Position numbers and translations under genes: made by a program
Shown: in pieces, positions 25,838 through 35,800 of the stretch
How positions within the stretch are numbered: the stretch's first letter is position 1
Layout of the letters: each line of letters begins with the position of its first letter
Origin: Cristatella mucedo
Taxonomy: Eukaryota; Bryozoa; Phylactolaemata; Cristatellidae
Direction: 5' to 3'
Assembly: GCA_009760855.2 (NCBI GenBank)
Contig: WPIO01000010.1
Coordinates: 822,501-886,500, forward strand
DNA length: 64,000 bases
Notes under the pieces: generated by a model
The model's database searches: none
What the model was told of the DNA's origin: nothing
Seen by the model: only the letters and a program-made list of their open reading frames with translations

Positions 25838-26875
25838 ATGTCCAGCAGAGCTTGCTTGCACGATCGGGATGGAGACTTTGACGAAACTCGCAGGGAGGAG
25901 CCGACAGCCGAATGCGTCGCTCGTCTGCCTTTGTCGGCACCGGCACACCGGCGAGGCATAGTTGAAGGCGAGTCGAGCGCTGTAGTGGCTCTACTTGCGC
26001 CCGCAGAGAACCCGCATGACATTCTGCAGCGAAAGTGGGAGAAGGCGCGGCGCGACTACGCTGATCTACAGCAGAAATGCGTGGCCCTAGCGGACGAAAA
26101 CGCCTCTCTTGGTGCGCGTATGAGCGAGATGAGGGGCGAACTTTTGGCCGCAAGCGCGTCCATGACGCAAGGTCGCCACGAGACGAGAACGGCGACCGCG
26201 CGCCTTCACCTACTTGCACGCGAAGCCTCGCAGTGGACGTTGCCAAGGGCTGCCGCCGGTGATTCCGCGGAGTGCGACGACGAAGCCGTCGAATGCTCGC
26301 GCGAGCAATTGGCGGCTGACGCACACGACTACGCAGAGCGGCAGGCTTACAGTGGTCGCGATCGAGTTGGTAGGCTGCTCTCCGTTGCCGAGTCGCTCGA
26401 ACAGCGCTTGCAGCAGCAGCACGATCGCCACCAGGAAGAAATGCGGCGGATTGAGAAGGCGTGCGAGTGCCAGCGACGCCGGTGGGATCGCGAGATACGA
26501 ATCGCGAGAAAGCGAAAAGCAACGGTGGAAGAAACCAACGCTGTCTTGCGTCGCAGCATCGCCAAGCTCTCAGCCAGCATTCGACGCCGAACAACGAACG
26601 AGCTGGCTGTAGCCGAACAACTCGCAAGCACAAGCCGCATGCTGACATCCGTAATCTGCGACGCGGCATCAGCCGCGGCTGCAGCGAGTGCGCCGAGCGG
26701 CGTGCCGAACGAGTGCAGCACGTGTACAATTGAAGAGAAAGTCACAAGCGGATGCACGCCAACCTCGTACCGCGGGGGCGATGCGGCGGACTCTCGAGCA
26801 CCAACGCGCCAGTCCGTCGCGCGTGTTCCTGTCTGGCGGCGACTGCTGTCCTGCTTTCTTTCTAGCAGCGATTAG
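25838..26875 (+). CDS. Single-exon coiled-coil protein, 345 aa, unknown family
   Basis: The open frame runs from ATG 25838 to TAG 26873-26875. The protein is rich in Arg, Ala, Glu and Gln. Residues about 61-108 (ILQRKWEKARRDYADLQQKC...ENASL) and about 165-265 (SLEQRLQQQHDRHQEEMRRI...KATVEETNAVLRRSIAKL) look like long charged coiled-coil helices; the C-terminus ends in a short hydrophobic helix, VWRRLLSCFLSSSD. No signal peptide or catalytic motif is seen. The region is CpG- and GC-rich compared with its neighbours. A decayed copy lies 2 kb downstream and is similar along the + strand, which favours this frame over the long antisense frame 26729-25755. A structural or cytoskeletal role would be a guess. 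Intronless form and CpG content could also fit a retrocopy, but no poly(A) trace is clear. Confidence 0.65.
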   Translation: MSSRACLHDRDGDFDETRREEPTAECVARLPLSAPAHRRGIVEGESSAVVALLAPAENPHDILQRKWEKARRDYADLQQKCVALADENASLGARMSEMRGELLAASASMTQGRHETRTATARLHLLAREASQWTLPRAAAGDSAECDDEAVECSREQLAADAHDYAERQAYSGRDRVGRLLSVAESLEQRLQQQHDRHQEEMRRIEKACECQRRRWDREIRIARKRKATVEETNAVLRRSIAKLSASIRRRTTNELAVAEQLASTSRMLTSVICDAASAAAAASAPSGVPNECSTCTIEEKVTSGCTPTSYRGGDAADSRAPTRQSVARVPVWRRLLSCFLSSSD

Positions 26876-27895
26876 CAAAATGCAACGCGTCGCAGCTGGA
26901 TCGCACGGCGACACACACCGTATATGCAAGTTTCTTTGAGGTTTACATCTTGAGATTCAATTTGTCTTTTCTTCTCAGGTTTCTTTGTATGCCTTTTCTC
27001 AAGTTTCGCCGGCCCTATTGTCGTCGTGGAAGTGCTCGGGCCACTTCTCCGCCTCAATGTATTTTGAATACATTTTTAACAGCACTATGTTGTCTAAAGT
27101 CATATCTTAGTCGTAAATTTGATAATGGCTCAAAAAGAGGCGTACTAAGTTTCGTGCTAGCGGTATTAATTAGTTCAGTAATTTCAGTTTAGTTAAGGGC
27201 GTGAATCTATCTAGGTAAATGAATTAATTAATACATGATATTGAATCGTTTCAATAGCTGTTTTCAGTCTAAAATCCAATGGGATAATGTTTTAGATCCC
27301 GTTTTCGTGTTTTATTCAAAAACGGGCTTCTCTTCGGCTTTCTTAGTGAAACTAACCAACGGAATGTTAGACAGAAAAAAGACGCATGACGAGAATGAGA
27401 AAAACAGAAAACGAAAACGACCATTAATAAATGGAGGCTATAATTGCAACGGTAAAATTATATAAGGAAAAACAGAAAGTAAAAAACGAAGATATGGATA
27501 AAGAAATAAAAGAGTATTCCAAAAATTTAGGGAACATTATCCAAAGGCTTTTACATAAATAGAGAGAGAGAGAGAGAGAGAGAAAGAAAGAAAGAACAAA
27601 TGAATAGCTTTTATACGGAGATCTTGACCCGGTGTTTGCAGACAAACGAAAAAGAGAAATGAATGTGAAATTATACGTCGAGGCAACACAAACATAAAAA
27701 TTCCTTTTTCTGTAAAGGGAGGAATTGTCAAGTGCTCACGTCGATACTGTTTGGGAACTAAACAATTCTTTATTTCCAAAATACCTGATTAGAAGTTATC
27801 GATATCTAGCATTTTTCTAAACTAATGGAAATGAGCTGGATGTCGTATCCAACAAACTAAGACTTTTAAACCTCCCGGAGAAGAAAGCCTATGCT
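26876..27895. other. Spacer with (AG)n repeat
   Basis: A (GA)n/(GAAA)n tract at 27559-27597. Short frames such as 26950-27192 carry no known motif. Confidence 0.45.
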
Positions 27896-27903
27896 ATTAA
27901 AAA

Positions 27904-28030
27904 TATGACTTATATCTACGAGTAGAAGGACCGATTCTAGTGCAGACTGCTGCTGATGGCCGATATATTACAGCAAATAGGAACGTGGATGTCGGACTAG
28001 TTAACAACGATGATGCTTGGATGTTTGAGG
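27904..28030 (+). other. Possible orphan exon, beta-trefoil (fascin-like) flavour
   Basis: One frame reads DLYLRVEGPILVQTAADGRY, then ITANRNVDVGLVNNDDAWMF and EAVK, ending at a good donor (AAA|GTAAGA). The pattern hydrophobic-x-GRYITA...LV-NN-x-W-x-FE recalls fascin-type beta-trefoil repeats. A stop lies just upstream and no acceptor or partner exon is clear, so this may be a dead exon. Confidence 0.22.
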
Positions 28031-28895
28031 CAGTGAAAGTAAGATAATGTAATCAAGAGTACACTCAACTGAAGGAGTTGGATCACTGAATGTTTCAGCA
28101 TAAAGGCGCTAGTAAAAAAAAAGATGGGAAAGCCTTTTTAGTAGAGTCAGCAGCTCGAACCGAACTACATCCCAGGTAACGGAGTTCCGTTAGAGATTAT
28201 GATAAGATTATTGCCGCAATTATGGCCGCTAAGGGTAATTTAGGACGCGGAACGAACGACTGAATGGCGGATGTCTTTCGTCAAGACAAAGTGTCAAGTC
28301 ACGCATGCAACTGTTAAGTTTTACAAGAAGCTTAGGGAGTCAGATGATAGATGTCACCGCAAACGATAATCAACCACACAAAAAACCAAAACCTAAAGAA
28401 AACAAAATGAAAAATGGGTTGGTAAGCATTTGAAATTTTTTTTACATTATTGTCTTATGCAGCTGTGTCTGATGACAATGCTACCCGCTGGGCTGTCCAG
28501 CTATCTACCGGCGACTGCACAACTGCAGCCATCAATTTACTTTCAGACTGAGCCAACGCACGGGATTTTAGCCTTAGCCCTCCACCTCGTCCTTGCTTGT
28601 GCAGTTGTTTCCTGTGAATACGTGAATTCGACTGCTTTCTCGATTTCTTCGCTCCCGCTGTCTCGACTGGACAGACTTTCTTTCCTTTTTCTGTCGCTCT
28701 GCGTCGTTTCGCCTCAAGTCAGGCATGAAACCCATTTGTTACGTCGAGTCCTTTGCCTGACCTCATTTGTGGCAGGCACTTGTCGCCCTGGCTGTCGCAC
28801 TGCAGGTCTGGCAAGTAAAGCTGCCTGTCACCACTAGTCTTACAACCGGAAATAGCGAGCGTGAAGATAATTAGAATTTGTCTAATGTTCATCTA
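28031..28895. other. Spacer, no supported gene
   Basis: The 135-aa frame at 28430-28837 is rich in Leu and Ser with no defined domain; nothing else supports it. Confidence 0.35.
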
Positions 28896-29465
28896 GTACG
28901 GGGATGCGGATTCGACGAGGAAGCGGGAGAACTAAGTGCGAATTATGGCCTGCCGAGTCGGCCGTCAAAACAGTTCAAGGGTGCTTTCCACCTTGGTTTC
29001 CATGAGGCCGACCTGTACCTTAAATGCACGGCTCTTCTTGCCAACGACGTCGCCTATCAGGAGAAGCAAATTGGGGAGGTTCGGAGCGAAATTGTGTCAG
29101 CAGACGCGTCCGCGGTCCGAGACCGGCTCGTGACGAGCGCGGTGACTACGCGCCAGACAGCAACGGCAACAACTTTGCCGTGAAGTACCCAAGTAGATAT
29201 TGCAAATGGCTGCCGTAGGTGCAATCGCCCCGGAATGCTGCGAGAATGGCGTGGAAGATGCGCGCAGGTGCAATCGCTGCCGGACGTGGACAACTACGCA
29301 GAGCGGGAGGCTATACGCCAGAGCGGGTCGATCGTGTCCACGGGCTGCTCACCATTGGCATGTCGCTCGAGGACGCTTGCAGCGACGTTGAGAGATTGGC
29401 CATTTTGAGGAGCTTCGTCCGGTCGGCGCTAACGACGCTGGTAGAAAGATAAAAATCGCACGGAT
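28896..29465 (+). pseudogene. Decayed partial copy of the coiled-coil gene
   Basis: Blocks match the gene at 25838-26875 in order. GCGFDEEAGELSA corresponds to GDFDETRREEPTA. KCTALLANDVAYQEKQIGEV and RSEIVSADAS correspond to KCVALADENASLGARMSEMR and GELLAASAS. NYAEREA then ERVDRVHGLLTIGMSLED corresponds to DYAERQA then RDRVGRLLSVAESLEQ. At least one frame change falls between YAEREA and ERVDRV (about 29300-29320), and the long second coil is missing, so it is called a pseudogene. It lies in the same orientation 3 kb downstream, as expected of a tandem duplicate. Confidence 0.65.
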
Positions 29466-30050
29466 GCAAACGTCGGAAAAATCGGTTGAGAAAATGCAGC
29501 AGCACTGTGTCGTAGCACATGCGTGCTAGCAGCAATCATTTTTAACGGCACGCGAGTGACGAGCGAGAGAGCGTTCGCTGTAGCCGTTAGTAGCAGTTAG
29601 TTAGTTAGCTCCGAATAGAATCGCGTGCTGCTTTTGAAAACGTGACTTCAGCTGCCGAGGTCCCACTGAGCGCTTTGGATGACATGCATGCGTTCATCTA
29701 GCAAACGGTCACTTTAGGACAGGACATCCAGAGTTCATATACATTTTACAGATCTGCTGGTTGAGCCCATTTCGTGGGCTAGGTTTTCCAAATATCCCAG
29801 TGACAAAAGGTTTACACACTGCTAGTAAATTGAGTTTAACCCCACTCAATTAAGGAAAGTTGTTTGCCATTGACGGCTGCCCATTGACATCAACACTCTG
29901 AAGTCTCTCACCGAGGTAGGATCTAAACCGTATCAGTGCTAGTGTCAGTGACGCGCAGGAGAAACTACAGGCGCCAAAGAATGCTGCCGTACGGTGCAGC
30001 AAAACATTGATTAAGACCCTACCTAACTTTGCATTTCAAAGGCAAGAAGC
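29466..30050. other. Spacer, no gene seen
   Basis: Unique sequence without recognisable coding content. Confidence 0.4.
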
Positions 30051-30155
30051 CTTTAATGACGCGGGTGTCAATGTCTCGAGCCCCGCGGTATTTCTGAAGC
30101 GTTTGGATAGAGATACTGTTCTCTGAGGGTAGTGCACAAATAAAGGATTTAATTT
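30050..30155 (+). mobile_element. SINE family 1 fragment
   Basis: Keeps TCTCGAGCCCCGCGGTAT (box B region) and GAAGCG...GATAGAGATACTGTTCTCTGAGGGT, then a short AT end. The box A half is lost. Confidence 0.6.
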
Positions 30156-30202
30156 GATTTTATCATTGCTGACAAAAGAAGCAGGTGAGCGATCTCCTAG
30201 AT

Positions 30203-30347
30203 CAGAGGTCAGCGAGCTCCGGCCTGTAGGCCAGATCCGGCCTAGCTAGTGCTCCAGATCCGGCCTAGCTAGTGCTCCAGATCCGGCCTAGCTAGTGCTC
30301 CAGATCCGGCCTAGCTAGTGCTCCAGATCCGGCCTAGCTAGTGCTCC
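30203..30347 (+). repeat. 23-bp tandem repeat (five units) next to a hAT-like terminus
   Basis: Five units of AGATCCGGCCTAGCTAGTGC plus TCC start at 30233, 30256, 30279, 30302 and 30325. They follow CAGAGGTCAGCGAGCTCCGG and CCTGTAGGCC at 30203, which resembles the usual start of hAT transposons (CAGRGGTC...CGGCC..GGCC). The matching other end was not found. Confidence 0.7.
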
Positions 30348-30717
30348 AGTCCAGCCTAGCGGCCCCCTAGTTATTAAATAGATGGATCCGTAGCCTCATT
30401 GAGTTGTCGCGGTTTTCTTCCCCTTCACTATATAAAGGTACTCTGACTTACGAGCATCCCAACTAACAAGTTTTCGAGGCACGAGCCATCGTCTCACGGG
30501 TGCTTTTTGCTTTGAGTTGATAGCTAATTGTCTCCATGCTTGATTTTGCTTCTCCCGTTTCGCACAATGATTTTAGAACTGCGACTTTGCTTTACACACG
30601 GCTAGTGGCGGCAGCCACTAGCCGTGACGGATTTTCGCCAGAAAGTGTAAACACAGAGGTTGGCAAAATCCGGCCTTTATGCCAAATAGGCTCTAGCTTT
30701 TATGCGTACCCAAAGCC

Positions 30718-30822
30718 TCATAGGCTGTGAGTGAGCTATACAAAACTCTCCTGCGTAACATCCATATAGTCTTTATGGCTTTGTGGAGTTAAAGACGGAG
30801 ATACATTACATTACATTAGCTG
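30718..30822 (+). mobile_element. LINE family A 3' terminal fragment
   Basis: AGGCTGTGAGTGAGCTATAC, ACTCTCCTGCGTAACATCC, TTTATGGCTTTGTGGAG and a final (ATTAC) run: the last ~100 bases of family A. Confidence 0.85.
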
Positions 30823-30884
30823 GCACTCCACTGCGGCCTAACGCCACCCGAGTTATTTATAGTTGGATCAGGTTTAATTACTAA

Positions 30885-30990
30885 TTGTAATAATAATAAT
30901 ACAATTAATATAGCACCACGAAGAGAGAACTCAATCTCTTTCTAGGTACTATATATTTGCTGCAAAAGAAGCACGATCGAATGGTTAGCA
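30885..30990 (-). mobile_element. LINE family B tail fragment
   Basis: AATAATAATAATAC then AGCACCACGAAGAGAGAACT, CAATCTCTTTCTAGG and GCTGCAAA, the reverse of the family B 3' end. Confidence 0.75.
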
Positions 30991-32070
30991 ATTGAATTGT
31001 CGCGGTTTTGTTCCCGTCATTACTGCTGGTAGCAGTTCGAACTGTCGCCCATGTTTTTTTAGAACTGATATCAGGCGCTTTTATGAACAGAAGCGCATGG
31101 CCGGGTTGTGTTGATAAATGTCTACCCCTATAATTGCCGTGCGTCAGCTTTGACTTTTTTTGTTTGTTTGTTCGTTTTCGGCTGGCCGCGGTTTCTTTTT
31201 GCCTAGTGTGCCTTCTTGACCTCCTGAAAAAGCCCAGTAGTCCGAAACCTTTGCCGTCCTGTCCTAGATAGATACTAGGATCAGCGTGTAAGGCGCTGAC
31301 CAGAAAGCGGTCGAAAGCTGGTGGATGGCCGCCATCAGTATTTTTTTTCCATAGAAGCTAGATTTTGCCTTGGCTAACTGAGAACTAGAGGCAGGTGACA
31401 GGTTTGAGGCAGCTGAAAGGTCAGAAAAGTGCGGTGACTAGTAACTAAAGCAGAGACTTAGAAAGCTTGTCGAGCCGATTAGGAGGGCTGGGCGAGGTCC
31501 AGGTTCTGAGCAACACTTGCTTCGCTCATTTTCAGCAAATTGGTTGCGTCATCACTGAATTACAGATAGCTGCCATCCAAGTGCAAATGCCAGCAATACA
31601 TACTCTAAGGGAGCTGAAGGAGTTTCAAATGCCGGAAGAAAGAGAAAGACCAAAGCTTATGTACAGTGACCTGTCGTCTGTCGAAAGCCTAAACTGGGCT
31701 TGGTGATTAATTTGGCCAGCTGGAGAGCATACAATGTGCAAATACAAGTCGCGAGCTTGTTAATCAGGCAAACAAATTCATCCTTGCTGCAAGCCGTCAA
31801 CTAAAGTAGTTTTGAGCAGTACACAAGGAAGCCTAAAACTCACTTTTTGTCACAGCCTTTGGTGCATCTTTGCGATTCGTCCTTCGTATTCCAGTACCTG
31901 CTTACGCTGTGCCTGCTGCTTTCGGATGTTACCACCCAACATGTGGTAATGCTTTACATGCAGCAGCTGTAAAGTGCCCAGAGAGACATTCAGTGCTCTT
32001 GCGGGTGCTTTACAAATATGTTATATGGTTAAACAATATTGCATTTGGATACGTTATGGATTGTGGCTTA
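30991..32070. other. Spacer downstream of claudin-like gene 2
   Basis: No gene recognised. A 79-aa frame at 31467-31706 (+) has no domain. A fragment near 31895-32015 looks like a LINE 3' tail piece but is too diverged to name. Confidence 0.4.
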
Positions 32071-32073
32071 GTG

Positions 32074-32275
32074 ATTAGGCAGGCAGTGTGTAGAGATTAG
32101 GCAGGCAGTGAGCAGAGATTAGGCAGGCGGTGAGTAGTGATTAGGCAGGCAGTGAGCAGAGATTAGGCAGGCAGTGAGTAGAGATTAGGCAGGCAGTGAG
32201 TAGAGATTAGGCAGGCAGTGAGTAGAGATTAGGCAGGCAGTGAGCAGAGATTAGGCAGGTAGTGAGCATGTAGCG
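32074..32275 (+). repeat. 22-bp minisatellite, about nine units
   Basis: The unit is close to AGAGATTAGGCAGGCAGTGA with a variable GTA/GCA joint. Units differ by one or two bases. Confidence 0.93.
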
Positions 32276-32810
32276 AGTAGACACGCGTTGAAGCTTGTGC
32301 TGCTTCTTAGTGAAGCAGAGTTGCTGTGAATGCTGTTTACTTCATGTCACCACGACATGGCAATGTAGGTTCTCACTAGGAACTCTATCGCGTTCGTAAT
32401 GCATGCGATCTTTATTTTATGCTTTGCCACAGCTCGAAGCAAAAATGTAAGACAAATTAGTCCGAAACAGCTAGCATGTGGGAAACTTGGTTTTCAAGTA
32501 GGTAAATTTATTGATAAAAAATGAATGCTGAACTGTTGCAAGTAATTCAATCAACAGCCAAGGAGGCAGATTCACTATGCAAGCTGGTGATGCCTAACGT
32601 CGCCTATCTCTGTACAACTTGGGAATGTATCGAAGTACGATTACGCATGCATAAGTACTATGTGGTGCGGCAGGACCACTCAAAAATCTTATATGTATAT
32701 ACTATGTACACGAACTCTGCACGTACACTGCCAGCAGAAAAATGAAACAAGCATCACGTGACTGCAAGACTGCATGCAGATGCACGGCAAGCCAGGCACA
32801 TGCTACCGCA

Positions 32811-35800
32811 TCACCGCGTATTCTCCCTGTTTAGTGACTTTGAATATCCCGCAAAGTAGACAAATGCAAAAGCAGATGCAATCGCGGATATAGCTGCAAA
32901 TCCATAACCGGCGCCGAAGTATAGGTACTGCAGGTCCGGCATACGAGAGTAGGCTCTGTCCTTGGCACATATGCCAAATATAAGCAGCTCCAAGAGGGAA
33001 CTTAAAGCTGGAAAATAAAAAAATGAAGAAATGATTGATTTATTGGCACGTCTAAGGGAAAAGTGGTAATAAATCTTTGACAGATAATGAATATATCCCA
33101 TTACTAAAAGTGGTGAGCGATTACAGATCATCATGCCTTCACATCCAGCTTACTTCAGAATAATGGGCTACCCTTGGCAGCACAGATCCCAAAGGTGGAA
33201 GTACAAAGCTGCTACGAAGAGGTAGTGTAATGCTGAGCTTACTTTGAAAAATCCCTCTCCAAAGAAGGCAGCTGACGGAGCGTACCCTTGAGGAATAGGT
33301 GCATCCACAACAGCGTTTGATCAGCATTACCATTGATGCTAAGACCAGCCTTGGGTTATGAATGCACACCGATTGGTACAGTTTAACGGCAGAGGATAGG
33401 TACAGTGCTGCCTAATAATGATAATAGTAGTCACAATAATAATTTATCGCTTGAATAGCTCAATACGAGAGCTAGATATTTATCTAGGTGCTTTGAAATG
33501 CCGCAATCGAATTAATAACTAAGGATTTTGTGACATTTAGGGTACTAGCATGCAAAAAACAAACATGTACACTGCTTAGGCCAGCCTGCCTAAGCAACAT
33601 TAAGACTCGTGGCCACCGGTTAGTAGGACCTATGGTGGACCAGTAACATGCACTGGCTCATGCACAGGTTAGCACGCAAAGCATATGAAAACAAAAAATA
33701 CACATTTACTGGGAAGGGAAAGCTTATCAAAACAGACGTGTCTTCAACTAAGACTTATAAAGGATATAATGTCTTTGCAAGTAGTGATTGTATCCACAAA
33801 CAAATGATGGACTTGTGGTCAATACGACCTGAAAGCTCGATAATCAGAGGATTTTAATTTGGTAAGCTGGAAGGCAAGGTGACTAGATGCTATAGAGAAG
33901 GAAAATGCAGTGGGAGATAAAACTTCGATCAACCTAATCGCTGTCAGAATACTTAATTTTATTGATTATGCATGTCAACAACAATAAAACTATATGCACA
34001 GATTGCCGACATGTAATGTCAGACTGACATGCACCCAAATGAGTCAGGGAGAAAGTGCACTAGGGCAGACAAACCGGCCACATCAGTGTGACAAGAAAAG
34101 CATAACGCTTGCATGAGATCACAGATCAACATGACTGAACTAATCTGGCCTACTTAACGCATCGGCCTCGATGCCGTAACACAGCGACTTGGATCAGCAT
34201 AAAATTGTCAGCCAATTAATTCGTGGCAACAAACGATCAAGAATGGGAATGCAAGATTGCACATAAATAGGAAATCCTATATAATTCATTTGTATAGAGC
34301 CTTAAGAGAACTTAATTTCTATTCAGGCACTTCACATATGCCTCGGGGGCTAGAGCCTATGACGTCAGCAAGACCTTGGTCGGGGCGAGCACCTTAACCG
34401 CTACAAATGCAGTTTATGACTATAAGATCCAACATCTTTAATTTGGGGAACACTGACAAGAGTATTCATAGAAATATAGTTAACTAGCTTGAGCTACTGA
34501 AAAGGACAATATTCATACCCTTGTGTCAAAAGTGCTGTCAGGATGCCATGGCTCCTAATTGGTAAACTGGTTAACAGGGTTCAAGGAGAGCAGGGGAAAA
34601 CCTAATAATACAATAACATTAATACACTTGATAAAGCGCCCTCAGACAACTCTATCTCTTTTTAGGTGTTTACATTTTCTGCAAAGGAAAAACGATAGAA
34701 TGATGAGTGGAAATATCATGCTTGATAAACAGCATGAATAACATGGTTAGGGGTTACATGCACAGGGTCAGCATGCAAATGTGGTTAGTGGCAGCATGCA
34801 ACAGCGTCAGCACCACAAGGACATAGAGGACGAATCATTGGGACCCCATTCATGCTGTCATAAATAGGTGCGTTGTAACGTCTTTTTAAATGCGGTCAAT
34901 TCGGGGATGTCGTGACGGAAGTCGGGAGTGAGTTCCAGGCTCTGGGATCATACCAACTAAAGACACGGTCTCCAAATGATTTGAGGTTTGGACGAGGTAT
35001 AGGTAAACAAACAGTCAGTTTCCGAAAAGCAGGTGGTACTATGCTTGGTCTGGTGGGCGAGTAGATGTGATAGGTAGAGAACTTGGAGAAAACGACTACA
35101 GAAAACATCTGCAGTCTTAAGCTAGGATAAACCAACCTAAAAGATGAAGTGGTAACCTTTGACAAGAGGTAAAACCAAGATCACAGCCTGAGCTACTGTG
35201 CCTCACCTCAGGGACTCAGCACAGGCAGTGGTTGGCACACACACATGCGCTCAGTAGCCATGATTGGCCTTATAAGGCTAACACATATATAAATCTAGCT
35301 GCCTACTGGAAGTTGGGACGACCCATGCATTATCTGTTCAGTAGGCATGGCTGTTGCAAAACGAGCTGGCCAGCAAGACTGTCAAAGAAAGTTGGTCAAA
35401 AGCATCCAAAAAGCTTTTAATTCTTCTTACAGAAAGGTAGATGAATTTGGCAACAAAAGTATAATCATGCAAGCTGGGAGAAGTCGCTTTGCAATTTGCA
35501 CTTTATATGCATTTTCAATACTGAAAGGATATGCTGCCAGATTATATAAATATAGGGCTGTATAGCCGATACAAAAACTGAATTATAGTGCTATGTCAGC
35601 AGTAACTTGCTTCCATGCCACCATAGCCACAATAAAAACCAATAAACTGTCAGTAATCGATCACTTTTACATGGTACTGCGAAGTCTTAAGTACTTAGTA
35701 CTCCAAAGTCTTAAGCTAAAGAACTGAAAGTCACCAATGACCGCAAGGAACTAGCTAGAAACAGATACTTTTCTTTCATCACCTAGGAGATTAGAATTTA

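Noticed and set aside
25755-26729. 324-aa antisense frame
   Set aside because: Shadow of the + strand coiled-coil gene in GC-rich DNA; no domain, and the decayed copy and TATA box favour the + strand.
28430-28837. 135-aa open frame with signal-like start
   Set aside because: Leu/Ser-rich low-information sequence; no second line of support.
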